The notes below the pieces were generated by a model. The model made no database searches, was not told where the DNA came from, and was given only the letters and a program-made list of their open reading frames with translations. From Diphasiastrum complanatum (lineage: Eukaryota; Streptophyta; Lycopodiopsida; Lycopodiales; Lycopodiaceae): 64,000 bases of DNA. The DNA is taken from assembly GCA_029204225.1 (NCBI GenBank), contig CM055102.1, positions 51,225,308 to 51,289,307 on the forward strand, given 5' to 3'. This document shows, in pieces, positions 36,271 to 47,437 of this stretch (positions are counted from its first letter, which is position 1; each line of letters opens with the position of its first letter). The position numbers and the translations under genes are program-made.

Positions 36271-36517
36271 TGCAACATCAAGCATTCACTATAAGCATTC
36301 ACCACAAGAAGGCGGAAGAAGAACACGCACAATCACACTATCACTATATCACGTATAGAATGTAAAATGTACAAATAAACCCTGAACCCCTGATAGCGAG
36401 AAAAAATCTACGAGTAGACTAATAGGCTAGCCTATGGCTAATGACAGCTGGTCACAGTTGTCAACATTGATGTACCTCATAAACAATAACAATAAAGTTT
36501 ATCATTGATTTCTAACA
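36271..36517 (-). mobile_element. copia-3 5' LTR
   Basis: 247 bp homologous to 25,226-25,460, minus-strand start TGTTAGAAATC. It is joined to gag through TGCATAT, which is also present at the other LTR end, so a short-homology deletion is likely. Confidence 0.75.
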
Positions 36518-36821
36518 TGCAGTATCAGAATCATTTCGTTGCAAGTTATATAATGATATAAAAAATTCATTAAAGATAAGCACTGGGTCAAAAAGAATCC
36601 AGATAAGTTGGTTTATTTCTTTGAATATATTTGTGGATTTCTTTATTATCTGAAGTTATGGATGAAAACTGGGACAAAAAATCATATGGAAAAATATAAT
36701 GCAGAATTAAAATGTCTTCCATGTGCTTTCGCTATCAAATAGAAAAGCAAATGTTGAACTTATGCTTCCATTATCAAAGAGAAAAAAAAACAGAAGTAAA
36801 TGGGTGCCACTCAATCAAGAC
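36518..36821 (+). pseudogene. unknown coding remnant, right part
   Basis: After the TGCAG duplicate the plus strand encodes SESFRCKLYNDIKNSLK, then with a 1-base shift KHWVKKNPDKLVYFFEY and LKLWMKTGTKNHMEKYNAE. This would continue the frame cut at 25,230. It ends at the G2 LTR border (36,822). The family is not recognised. Confidence 0.4.
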
Positions 36822-37904
36822 TGTTCACAGATTCACTGAATCTGTGAACACAATTTTGTTGTTTCTTTTACGTCTTCTTCGTTCTTCTGTAGTTACGGTT
36901 CTTACGGTTCTTTCTCTTATTAGAACAATTACAAAACAGAAGCGTTACTCAGATTGCAACGTGTATTTACCAGCCTGTCAGTGGGAGTCACAGATCCGAC
37001 ACTCAGCTACATGCATAAACCAGCCATGTAACCAGACATAGCTCAAGAAGATCAACGTTCTGAAACAGGGAGCAATCCTACCACTATCTACTAAATCAGA
37101 AAGCGATCAAGAACAAGATTAACTATTGAAACAAGGAACAAGAAACAAGTAACTAGATTCCTAATAGCATTTTAACAGTCTAAGAATTAAGAAACACTCG
37201 TTTCTTGGTGCCTAGATTGCTCAAGAACAATCAAGAACTGGAATGTAAGAAAGTATGCAAGCTCTACGCCACTATTCCAGCCTATTTAGTTTACTTGAGT
37301 GCTGATTCCTACCTTATTCCACAAACAAGAAATGAATCCTAATCCACAACTAAGCAAGAAACAAGAAAACAAGAAACTAGTTAATCCACAATACAAGGAA
37401 ATCAAGCATGCTAATAGAAACTTCACTCAAGAACATTGCCATGAACAAGGAGCTTAGCAATTATCAAGAACTCGTGGAGGATCCTCTTTATTTGCTCAAG
37501 CTCCTTCACAAGAGAGGGGGGCCGTTAAATAAGCAAGAAGGCTGTCCATGTGGAGCCCAAGTCGCAATTCCACCAAATTAGAAATTACATGTGGAATTTG
37601 CCCTTCCACTAAAGGTCACCATCAAAAGGTGGCTCACTCTAACTAATTTAAGGGGGGTCTACATTTATTTACAAAGCCTAGAAAATATGACTAGCTCCTA
37701 CATGGTCGTTCCTTCTCTGGGATACACCATGTAGGCTCACATAGATTTTTTACTGTTATCCTAGCTAGTAATTTCTCGGCTCTCATGCTCGGCTCTCAGC
37801 TTCTTCTGCTCTCCTCCTTCTGAGACCTCCTCGGTCATGGGTGAGAGGTATTCTGTGTCTTCGACTTGGCTCGGCATCTGGGGATTCTCTAAAATCTGCT
37901 AACA
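36822..37904 (-). mobile_element. G2 3' LTR
   Basis: 1083 bp, TGTTAGCAG...GAACA on the minus strand, homologous over its length to the G1 5' LTR in the opposite orientation. Promoter and poly(A) signals correspond. Confidence 0.88.
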
Positions 37905-37925
37905 TTATCCACCCCTAATCTGTTG
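37905..37925 (-). other. G2 polypurine-like tract
   Basis: Minus strand AGATTAGGGGTGGATAA lies directly before the LTR TG, as expected for a 3' LTR. Confidence 0.6.
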
Positions 37926-38138
37926 CAGGACCCACTTCAACACCGGTGATGTCTTTCCGCTTGGCACTTGAAAAAGCGTGGATTTTCGTTCGCTTCTGTA
38001 AAACCAGGTGCTTATTATCTGCAAAACTTATTGTTTTCAAAATTGGAAGTCTCTCAATCGGCCGCTACATTCCAGCCTTCCTGAGAACTTCTTGTGAGTC
38101 ATGCTCGTCTCGTCATCGTGCCGTTTGCTTTCTCTAGC

Positions 38139-41100
38139 TCATCTTTTGCCCCAAGGCTTCAAAAACTTGGAAGCGGAGCTTACTTCCAAATTGAGAGGCC
38201 CCAGGTATTCTCTTATCTTCTCCACAAAGCCCATTTCTTGCCAGTCCTCCACCATGGTCACATAACGCGACGACATGAAGGCCGTTCTGTAGTATAGCCT
38301 GGCCATCATCTCACGGTCTTCTTCCAACTGGAGGGCTACATTCGGGTTGATCTTAATGGGATCCAAGCCTCGATCCCAGAAACAATCTTGCTGCATCAGA
38401 AAGGCCATAGATATGTAATATTCGACACTTTCTTGCACGCAAAGATCGGCACTTGCTTTGTACTTGTGCCCGAAGTCGAGTAACTGCAGTCTCAGATCAT
38501 CCGGGAAGGTTCTCTTTGAAATTCCCGGAATGACTGGCCAATTTACCACCTCCACTCGTGGCTTTTCTACAGGCCATGGATTTTTGCATTTGAGTGGCAT
38601 GTAGAAGGGAACCACTCGCTTCCATGTCGGTGCCTTCAGATACTCTTGGAGTCGCCTGCTATCTTTCATGACTTTATTCTGGCACTCCGGTTGCGATTGT
38701 ACCACTACGATGATCTCGGCCCTAGTGGAGTATTGGCTTTGATCTACGTCCTCTTTGCCTCCCCTCATGTTGGGAGGGTATTTCCTCTCAAACTTTTCTG
38801 ACTCTCTTGTGTCATCCAATTTGCCTCTGGGCCTGGTAGGGGAAGTTGTCCTACGTGGCTGGGATGGCCTCTCCAGATAATCATCTAGGGCCTTGGTGCC
38901 CGTATATTTTTCTTTGGCTTTCTCACTTGTCGACGGCTCAACTGCGCCCGTGTCTTGCCTGGGCAAGAATCTTCTTGTCTTTGGTTGATCTGCCAGGAAG
39001 TCATCATCCCCCCCATGTTGGTGTTAGTTTCTGGAAGCTCTGGGATGGAATGATCTGGAGAGAGGGGTGTGGGGGTGATAGGTTTAGGAGGAGGTGGGAT
39101 CAACAAGTTATACGCCACACCAGGGGAGTGGAGTTGTTGGAGGAACTCGTCCCGTCGAGCTTTGTATGTGTCAGCTGGACCTTTTGATGGGCCCATTATT
39201 TTGCTAGGAGGCGATGGAGAGAGGGAAGATGAAAGAATCGGGTAAGTTGGAATAAATGTTTCGAAAAATTTAAATGCAGAGTAGGAGGAGGGATTAAAGG
39301 TGGGAGGGGGTCAGGAAAAATTTTTGGAAGCAGTATCGGCTCTCTGGCCACTCGATCCCGAGCTACCTGCTGAAGGTTGGGTTTGCCTGTCCTGATTTCC
39401 TGCTCCATCATTCCCATCATCATCCCGTGGTTTCGTTGATTGAGCGCCTGCTTGGGCCTTGTACGCCGTGTCCCATAATTGGTTCACCTTGTCCAAGACT
39501 TGCTGCAGGGTCTTCGTGGTATCTTCCAGCTGCCTCTAGGACTCCAGGATGATCTTCTCTTGCTTGGCCACAATGTTTTCGAAATTTTTTTTTTCGGCCT
39601 CTCGTTCTTGGATTAGCCTTACATACTTTTCCATCCGGATGGCTGAGGCCTGTGGGGCCTGGAATTGAATATCCTCAGGCTTGACTAGAGGAGCATCGAT
39701 TGTCATTGCACCCGATGATCCGTCACGTACTTGGTCGATTTGGACCATCTGGTGCTTCAGTTGCTGCTGGACCTCTTCTAGAGCGGTCTTCTGCCCGACC
39801 ATCACGGATCTGGTTTCTACTGTCTCTTTTTCTTTCTCTTTGGCCAGCCTCTGATATTGCACAATTTCTTGGTCTTGATGTTGGACCCTACTCTCGAGCA
39901 TTTGATATTGGCTAACCAACCAATGCATATGGTAGCTCGTTTTGGATAGGTCGATCATTGAGCATTTGGCTACTTCGATGAGCTTCTCAGGGTTAGTGAG
40001 GGTTGGGTACTGATCTGGGGTGTGGGATGGTGAGGCTAAACCAAAAAATAAACGTTGGGTTAGAGCTGAAGATGGAGGTGGAGGTGGAGGTGGAGGTGGA
40101 GGTGGAGGAGTGGAGGGATGATGTTAGTAGCTGTTGTGGTGGTGGTGGTTGGTGGAGAGGTCAGACTTCTTCCTGGTTGTTTCCCCTTCTCTGTCTCGTC
40201 ATCGCTTATTTCCATTAGGTCTGCAACATCAAAATATTGCGATGTGTCCAATGTGTGGACTTGCTGGGCCTGTGGTTGTTGGTCTTGTGGTTGTTGAGCT
40301 GCTTCCGTGACCTGGGGACTGGATATCCCCACTCTCCCCCCCCCCAAAAAAAAAAAAAAAAAAAACTTGTGTCGATGGTGATGTTGGTGGCATTGGCGTG
40401 GTAATCAGTGTGGGTGGGGTGGTGACTTGGGATACTGTCGTGTCAGGTGCTGGTGTAGAGGTAGTTGCTCCATCACCCCCGTCGATGACATGTGAGGGTG
40501 ACGAGTGTTGTTGTGAGGCTGTGGATGAGCTTCCATCATCTATGGTGAAACCATCTGAAATTGATCCCACTGGTGATGTGCTTCTATTTTGAAGCTTCTT
40601 TTGCATCCTTTGTTGCCTTGTGTCTGGCAACTGGGCCTTGGGGGTATCGGCCTCTTGAGCTCCACAGATTGCAGTTGCTTGTGGGTCCGGTTGTGGGCTT
40701 CTTTGCTTCTGTACCAGAGGGAGAATACTGGTGTTTACTCGTTTAGGCTGGGATCCCGATGGTGAAGTAGCCCTTGATCATACACAGTTGGACTTTTTTG
40801 ACTCAATGGGAATTTCCCAAGGCTTGTCCGCAAGCTGCAAGTGTTGTTGAAGCTTTGGCCGGTTCTGGACTTGGTGGAGGGTGATATCTGTCAAGAGATA
40901 TCCGAGTACTGTTATTGGCTAAGGCAGTTATGTAGGTAGTCCAAAGCAAATTGTGCCCAATCATAGAGGTTCTGGACATGCAGTCGTGAATATGCCATCA
41001 TGTGAAACAGGGACATGGGTACCCTCAGCACTTTCATCCGTGGTTTTTGTGTGCATCTGGTGAGATAGGCACATGCTGCTTGGAGCTGCTGGTCATTGAT

Positions 41101-41889
41101 GGCTTCCACTCTGTACCCATCCTTATTCTTCCACTTTGTCACAGAGGGATCAATGTACTTAAAGTATGCCATCTGCTCTATCTTTTGGAGTGTTCGTGAG
41201 ATAGCATTTGGTCCTCGCGGGAACCCATAAGGCTGCAAGTCGGCTGACGCAAAAGATACGTTATAAACATAGTTCCTGATAGGTGGAACTATGATTTGGC
41301 ATGACCTTGCTGTTGCATGATAGTTGGCATATGCCATATGTACCAGGTACAGAATTTGATAACCTGTCCGGACAAGGATCTGAAATTCAATTTCCTTGAA
41401 GAATGACTCTGTCTGCTGGTACCAAGTCTGCATCTCTATAAGATCTAACTTGTACAGTTGGATGTCAAGCTTACTTGCTTCGGGATCATCAGAACTGGAA
41501 CTGGGATTGGTCGACATGGTGAAGAAATGGAAGAAATAAGGTTCTGGAAAAATTGAGTCGGTTGAGGGTTCAGATAGTGTTAAGGGCGTCAGTTGAGATT
41601 TGGTGGACTGGCGTCGGTTGAGATTTGGTGGACTGGCGTCAGTTGAAATTTGAAGGACGGTGTCGGTTGAGATTTGAAGGACGGTGTCGGTTGAGATTTG
41701 AAGGATGGTGTCAGTCGAGATTTGAAGGACGGTGTCGGTCGAGATGGATGGACGGGCTCCAATTGAGACTGAAAGAGTGGCTCTGGTTGAGACTGAAGGA
41801 GTGGCTCCGGTCGAGATTGAAGTAAAAATGGCGGTGTAGAAGAGTTTGGAATATGTGTGGGGAGGGATGTATGATGCGGTATGAAACAT
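38139..41889 (-). pseudogene. extra ORF of gypsy G2, unknown function
   Basis: A coding region of about 3.4 kb, now in several frames. The N-terminal part (ATG near 41,517, MSTNPSSSSDD, to 40,912) is a compact 200-residue domain with IEMQTWYQQTESFFKEIEF, GPNAISRTLQKIEQMAYFKY and AYLTRC. Next is a Pro/Thr/Gln/Ser-rich section with homopolymers (C10A20 at 40,336-40,365, (GGTGGA)n at 40,077-40,112). A coiled coil follows (39,536-39,958, QYQMLESRVQHQDQEIVQYQ), then another Pro-rich part. The C-terminal domain of about 200 residues (38,139-38,760) has KAPTWKRVVPFYMPLKCKNP, DDLRLQLLDFGHKYKASADL and YYRTAFMSSRYVTMVEDWQE. No family was recognised. Position between pol and 3' LTR fits an accessory ORF; frameshifts or introns separate the parts. 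Confidence 0.6.
41588..41830 (-). repeat. 24/25-bp array within the extra-ORF leader (G2)
   Basis: Units GTCGGTTGAGATTTGAAGGA(CGGT) are 24 bp here for at least four copies, so translation repeats in frame as ISTDTVLQ. Neighbouring units are 24 or 25 bp. The same core (CTCAACCGAC on the minus strand) is seen in the other arrays. Confidence 0.85.
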
Positions 41890-41961
41890 AGTTGTAAAAG
41901 ATGGAGGTTTGGAATGGAAGGTGTGTGGAAGTGGGTTGTGTTGGACAGAACGGTTTGGAAT

Positions 41962-42643
41962 TGTAAAAATTACAGCAAATAAGGATCCTAAAACACTTGA
42001 AATGATGAGGGAAACAATAGATTATGATTTCATAAGATTAGCACAAGTTGAACCATCAAAATCCATCAAAAATCTATGCTTGAACCTCACTAAATGGCCC
42101 AAATCCTTGAAGAAGGCTTCACACGTGTGAAAGTACGGCCTCCCACAGTCTGAGTACTGTACACCAGACCTACATTCAATCCTATAATCATTAGTAATCA
42201 CAAGTACTCAAACAATTATGAACATAGAGAGCAATTGCACCATTATGAGAGAAAAAACATGAAATTGCTTGATTGATTTTGGTGAGATATCATCACCTAT
42301 ATATACATGATCCATCACGGTTTTGGGCAGGTATGAGTAGCCCTAAACCTATCCCTAATTCTAATTTTGGTGGATCTTTCATCCCTACCAAGTTAGGGTT
42401 GGAATCTTGGAGATCCCTCAACAATGCAAAAATTACCAAAAATAGCTCCTATTTTTTCTCCCTTGTATCTAAGCATAATTTGGACTCATTCCAAATGTTC
42501 TAACACTTAGGTCTACTTGAGAACATCCTTATGAATGGAATCCTATGCTATTTGGCACGTGTGACAAGCCACATCATGACCATCTAACTATTTACAAGTC
42601 ATATGACCAAAACTAGTCAAGCTAGAATTGTGAATTTTTAACA
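41962..42643 (-). mobile_element. copia-2 3' LTR
   Basis: 682 bp TG...CA. It differs from the partner at CTATCCCTAATTC against CTAGCCCTAATGC (two changes) and AAATGTTC against AAAGGTTC. Confidence 0.97.
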
Positions 42644-42656
42644 CTCCTCCTCACTA
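42644..42656 (-). other. copia-2 polypurine tract
   Basis: TAGTGAGGAGGAG on the minus strand, adjoining the 3' LTR. Confidence 0.85.
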
Positions 42657-42657
42657 T

Positions 42658-45600
42658 CTAGCTTGGTTCAATCATTGCTTTACTAATCACTCCAAGTGAT
42701 GATCTGAACTTCATAAAAGGTGTCTTTTGAAGTGGTTTAGTAAGTAGATCAGCTACACATTCATTGCTTGGAACATGCTCCAAAGCAATCTCCTTGGCTT
42801 GCACCATTTCTCTCACAAAGTGATGGCATATCTCAATGTGCTTAGATCTTGCATGGAAGATTGGGTTAGATGCAAGGTGTTGGGCTGATATATTGTCATT
42901 GTAGATGATTGGTGCCTCCTCTGAATCCATGATCTTTAGTTCCACCAATAATCTCTTGATCCAAAGTACCTCCTTTGTAGTGGTTGTCAAAGCTTTGTAC
43001 TCGGCCTCGGTTGAAGATAGAGATATAGTTTCTTGCTTTTTTGAAAGCCATGAAACCACACCTTCTCCTATGAAAGTTGAATAGGCACTTGTTGATTTCC
43101 TATCCCTCTTGTCCCCTGCAAAATCTGAATCACTAAATGCATGAAGGTTAATCACATCTCCTCTATATAGAATCCCAAAATCCAATGTACCCGAGATGTA
43201 TCTTAGAATCCTCTTAGCCTTTTTCCAATGGATATTCAATGGCTTTTGCATGGATTGGCTCAACCTACATACACTAAAGCTAAGATCTGGTCTAGTTATA
43301 GTGATCCACATTAAGGAACCTATAAGTTGCCTAAACAAAGTGATGTCCATGAAGGATCTTTCATCATCTTCATTTGGCACTTTTACATCTTGCTCCATTG
43401 GTGTGTCAACACTTTTGCATACTTCCATCTTAAACTTCTTCAAAAGACTTTGAGCATAGTTTACTTGACTTATAAAGATAAAATCAGACCCTCTAAGTAC
43501 TTCTATGCCTAAGATGAAGTGAAGACACCCTAGATCTACCATCTTGAACTCTAAGGATAGATCTATCTTGATTTTTTCAATACCATCAACACTATTTCCA
43601 CTAATGATGATGTCATCTACATAAATGAGTAAAAGTACAATACCAACATCATCACACTTAATGTAAAGAGTGGGATCATATTCACTTTGAACAAAAGAAA
43701 GTGAAATAAGATAGCAATGTAGTCTTGAATTCCAAGATCTCGAGGCTTGCTTCAAGCCATAGATGCTTCTTTGGAGATGGCATACTTTGTTCTCCATTCC
43801 ATGCTTGATGAACCCTTGTGGCTGCTCCATATAGATATCATCTTCCAAAAAACCATTCAAGAAAGCATTAGAGACATCCATTTGACATAGAATCCATCCA
43901 AAATGTGATGCAAGTGCAATGATTAGTCTTATTGTGACCATCTTGGCCACGGGTGCAAAAGTTTCCTCATAGTCTATCCCTCTCTCTTGAGCATAACCTT
44001 TTGCAACTAATCTTGCTTTATGTTTGTTAACACTCCCATTTGCATTCAACTTAAGCTTGAAGACCCACTTGCATCCTATTACATTCCTTTGAGGTCTCTC
44101 AACAAGCAACCAAGTTTCATTCTCAATCAAGGCATCATACTCATCCAACATAGCTTTATACCATTCTTTGGAGTTCAATGCATCTTCAACATTAGACGGT
44201 TCTTCAAAACTAGATAAAGCATAAGAAGTGGATGAGATACCCTCAACTTGCTGTCCTTTGCCTTGATATGTGAGCCTTGATGGCTCCACTTTTGCCCTTG
44301 AAGATCTCCTTGGTGTGATAGGTGGGTTTGGTGCTTGCTCCTCCATGAGCTCCTCCTCAAAACCAAGATCTTGCTCCTCGGCCATCTTCTTCTTGATTGT
44401 TGGAGCACTTGAGCCTTCTTCAAGCATATGCATATGATGTTCATCAAAGATGACATCCCTTGAAACAACAAATTTGTTCAAGGATGGGAGATAGACTTTG
44501 TAGCCCTTGCTTGAGCTTGCATATCCAAGCATGATCCCTCTTGTGGAAGATGGATCCTCCTTGGTTCTTGTTTCCAATGGCACATGCACATAACATATAC
44601 ACCCAAAAACTTTCAAGTGATTAAGATTGGGTTTCTTTCCATACAACATCTCATAAGGAGTTTTGCCTTCAATTGCTTTGCAAGGCACCCTATTCATCAA
44701 GTAGTTTGCACATACAAGAGACTCACCCCAAAAGGATTTGGGCAAACAAGCATCTAATCTTAAAGCCTTAGAACATTCACATAATGTTCTATTCCTTCTT
44801 TCAGCAACTCCATTTTGTTGAGGAGTGTAAGGACAAGAAGTCTCTTTCTTGATCCCTTCCTCCTCACAAAAGGCCTTGAACTCATTGGAGATGAATTCTC
44901 CACCATTGTCACTTCTAAGAATCTTGATGCTATGATTATGATGCTTTTCCACAAACAACTTGAACTTTACAAAAGTATCAAATACTTGAGACTTGAAGGA
45001 AAGTAAGAACACCCAACAATATCTTGAATAGTCATCAATGAAGGTTAAAAACATGGATGAACCTCCATTAGATTTGGTGCTAGCAATGTGCACATCCGAG
45101 TGTATGAGTTCAAGAGGATGAGATGACTTTGTTATGGAGTTAGGAAACACCTTCTTATGTGCCTTGGATAAGGCACAAGCTTCACAAACCTTGTCTTCCT
45201 TCCCAATAGACCTTGGTAGGCCTAAAGCATACTCCTCCTTGATCATAGCCTCCATGGAACCCGAGTTGACATGTCCAAGTCTTTTGTGCCATAAAGTAAA
45301 GGTAGATATTTTGCTCTTCTCGGCCAACATGACAACATTAGTATCCACAAATGCATCCAGCTTATAAAGTTTGCCAAGTCTAGTGCCCTTAGCCACTATC
45401 TTACCCTTCTTCTTGATAAAACATTCATTTGAAGCAAAGTCAACATTGAAACCATTGTCTACCATTTGGCCAACACTTAGTAGATTCTTTGTTATTGTAG
45501 GAATGTACAAAACACCTTCTATGTTGATCTTTTTGGAAGATCCTAAGCAAAGGGGAATGCTACCAACTCCTTCAATCTTACAAGCTTCATCATTTGCTGT

Positions 45601-46626
45601 ATAGATAGACTTTATAGGTCCATCATAAGATAAGAGAGAAGAGAAAAACTCCCTTTTACTAGTCATGTGTGAACTAGCACCCGAGTCAATCCACCAAGGA
45701 TCTTCTCCTTTGAAGCTTGTTGAAGAAAATATGGACATCATGAGAGAGTCCTCATGTGAACTCTCCTCCTCCTCCTCTTTGCTCATGTTGGCTTGGCTTT
45801 GATCTTGCTTCCTCTTGAAGCATTCCGAGGCATAATGCCCCATCTTGCTACAATAGTAGCACTTCACCTTTGATTTGTCCTTCTTGACTTTGGTGGTTGA
45901 TGGAGATGCCTTTGGGGGTCCTTCTTGATCCTCAAGCTTTGTAGACTTCTTGAATGTTGATCCTTTGCCTTTGGACTTGCCTTTGCCTTTGGTGAAGAGA
46001 GCTTGGTCATCTCCACCTTGGATGGAAAGCCTATCCATCCTCTCTTGCATTTGGCTCCTTCTTGATTCCTCGGCCATGAGCGTGCCTTGGAGTTCTTCAA
46101 GTATGGGTAGCTTACCCATAATTGCATATCCCTGAACCAAATTGTCAAATTCAAAGCTTAGTCCATTCAATATGAGTTGAACAAGCTCTTCATCCTTGAT
46201 AGGTTCACCTATAAAGGCTAGCTCTTTGTTCAATTCTTTTACTCTTAGGACAAAAGTATGTGCACTCTCTCCTTTCTTTTGATAGCTTCTATAGATTTGA
46301 TTCTTCAAAGCTAACATTCTAGTTTGGTTCTTGGATTCATATACCTTTTGCAAAGTCTCCCAAGCATCTTGAGATGAAGTGCAATCTCCTACCTCTCTTA
46401 AGAGTTCATTTGCAACATTCATTTTTATGCAATGTAGTGCAACATTGCACCTCTTGATGTATTTGGCTTTTTCTTGAGGATGAATAGGTTCACCCTCCTT
46501 ACCATTTACAATTTCCATCAGATCTTGCATGATCATGTTAGATTCCATTCTAACTTTCCATATGGAATAGTTAGTTTTGTTGAGCCTTTCATTAGTATCC
46601 AAAAGATATGCATTTATAGATGCCAT
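42658..46626 (-). CDS. copia-2 gag-pol polyprotein, 1322 aa
   Basis: ATG at 46,626 (MASINAYLLDTNERL), stop just inside the polypurine tract. Approximate residues: gag UBN2 region 20-200, CCHC knuckle CYYCSKMGHYASEC 255, protease WWIDSGASSHMT 310, integrase zinc site WHKRLGHV...CEAC 444-490, core HSDVHIAS 505 and LRSDNGGEF 567 with TPQQNGVAERRNR, RT 817-1060 with MDVSNAFLNGFLEDDIYM, YGLKQASRSWN and YVDDIIISG near 1000, RNase H 1160-1300 with SDSDFAGDKRDRKS, SSTEAEYKAL, YNDNISAQ, ADLLTKPL. All catalytic residues are present. The protease would cut the chain into capsid, protease, integrase and RT/RNase H inside virus-like particles. It is related to copia-1 throughout gag and integrase and is a plausible helper type for it. 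Confidence 0.97.
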   Translation of the reverse strand: MASINAYLLDTNERLNKTNYSIWKVRMESNMIMQDLMEIVNGKEGEPIHPQEKAKYIKRCNVALHCIKMNVANELLREVGDCTSSQDAWETLQKVYESKNQTRMLALKNQIYRSYQKKGESAHTFVLRVKELNKELAFIGEPIKDEELVQLILNGLSFEFDNLVQGYAIMGKLPILEELQGTLMAEESRRSQMQERMDRLSIQGGDDQALFTKGKGKSKGKGSTFKKSTKLEDQEGPPKASPSTTKVKKDKSKVKCYYCSKMGHYASECFKRKQDQSQANMSKEEEEESSHEDSLMMSIFSSTSFKGEDPWWIDSGASSHMTSKREFFSSLLSYDGPIKSIYTANDEACKIEGVGSIPLCLGSSKKINIEGVLYIPTITKNLLSVGQMVDNGFNVDFASNECFIKKKGKIVAKGTRLGKLYKLDAFVDTNVVMLAEKSKISTFTLWHKRLGHVNSGSMEAMIKEEYALGLPRSIGKEDKVCEACALSKAHKKVFPNSITKSSHPLELIHSDVHIASTKSNGGSSMFLTFIDDYSRYCWVFLLSFKSQVFDTFVKFKLFVEKHHNHSIKILRSDNGGEFISNEFKAFCEEEGIKKETSCPYTPQQNGVAERRNRTLCECSKALRLDACLPKSFWGESLVCANYLMNRVPCKAIEGKTPYEMLYGKKPNLNHLKVFGCICYVHVPLETRTKEDPSSTRGIMLGYASSSKGYKVYLPSLNKFVVSRDVIFDEHHMHMLEEGSSAPTIKKKMAEEQDLGFEEELMEEQAPNPPITPRRSSRAKVEPSRLTYQGKGQQVEGISSTSYALSSFEEPSNVEDALNSKEWYKAMLDEYDALIENETWLLVERPQRNVIGCKWVFKLKLNANGSVNKHKARLVAKGYAQERGIDYEETFAPVAKMVTIRLIIALASHFGWILCQMDVSNAFLNGFLEDDIYMEQPQGFIKHGMENKVCHLQRSIYGLKQASRSWNSRLHCYLISLSFVQSEYDPTLYIKCDDVGIVLLLIYVDDIIISGNSVDGIEKIKIDLSLEFKMVDLGCLHFILGIEVLRGSDFIFISQVNYAQSLLKKFKMEVCKSVDTPMEQDVKVPNEDDERSFMDITLFRQLIGSLMWITITRPDLSFSVCRLSQSMQKPLNIHWKKAKRILRYISGTLDFGILYRGDVINLHAFSDSDFAGDKRDRKSTSAYSTFIGEGVVSWLSKKQETISLSSTEAEYKALTTTTKEVLWIKRLLVELKIMDSEEAPIIYNDNISAQHLASNPIFHARSKHIEICHHFVREMVQAKEIALEHVPSNECVADLLTKPLQKTPFMKFRSSLGVISKAMIEPS

Positions 46627-47424
46627 CTAGTCTCCTAATCAAGGACTTGACACAAATGAAGGTTACTTCTATTGATTTGATTGAAGGTCTACCTTATCCC
46701 ACTTCTTAGGGACCTGAAAAGATCAGTAATAGACTTCCTATAAAGATCTAAGAATGATCTCTAACAAAATCAAATCATAGAATACTAGAAACAATGCACT
46801 TGCTTGATTGAAGTAGACAATACTAGTAGAATTGCCCCTCTTTCTATAAAGAACATTAAAGCTTCCAAATGATCTGATCAAGAGTGAATTTCAGCAACCT
46901 AATATACTTCCAAAATCACTTGTAAAAGATCTAAATGGAACTTAATGAGGATGCAACACAATCTACTATCCAATCACAAGCAAAAAATGATCAAAATTGA
47001 TGAAAAATTGATCTAATTTGGTGCATAAGTCAAGCAATGGTTGGACTGAACCTAAATCACTTTAGGAGGTTCCTACTACACCTTAGAACAGCCTTGAAGA
47101 GTCCCCAAAACTCTGATCTTCCCTCTCCTTGAATGCTAGAAAGCCTTCTCTATGAAATCACCTCCAAAACTCGCTTAGAAATCAATGCTTGGAGCAAGCA
47201 AAACTTGCTATCTTGGTAATGTGAATTGAATTCAACTTTGCCTCTGATTTTAGACACCTAAACACCTGCAAATGAAGTCACACAACACCAATCTCCAATG
47301 TATTTGACTCACTTTGAGTTCTAGAATCAATACTAGATGCTAAGATCCAATCTACACAAGATTTAGATCAAAAATTGTGATCAAATTGAATGCAAACCAA
47401 GGATTTAGCTCATTTCAGCCTTTA

Positions 47425-47437
47425 GGCTCTGATACCA
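47425..47437 (-). other. copia-2 primer binding site
   Basis: TGGTATCAGAGCC on the minus strand directly next to the 5' LTR, complementary to the initiator Met-tRNA 3' end. Confidence 0.93.

Larger units (their letters stand above)
25226..36517 (-). mobile_element. copia-3: Ty1/copia element split by gypsy G1
   Basis: Related terminal repeats are 25,226-25,460 and 36,271-36,517 (minus strand start TGTTAGAAATC). TGCAG occurs at 25,226-25,230 and 36,518-36,522 and is the likely target duplication, although it implies an LTR ending TG rather than CA. Between the repeats are a gag piece (36,104-36,270), the whole of G1 (28,784-36,099), then protease, integrase, RT and RNase H (25,455-28,783). 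The 5' LTR joins gag directly, so primer site and 5' gag were lost. Confidence 0.85.

Noticed and set aside
35802-36332. 176-codon minus-strand ORF
   Set aside because: It crosses the G1/copia-3 junction in a frame different from the real gag frame.
42273-42503. 76-codon ORF present in both copia-2 LTRs
   Set aside because: It lies within the LTR on the strand opposite to the element and has no protein features; duplicates simply reflect LTR identity.
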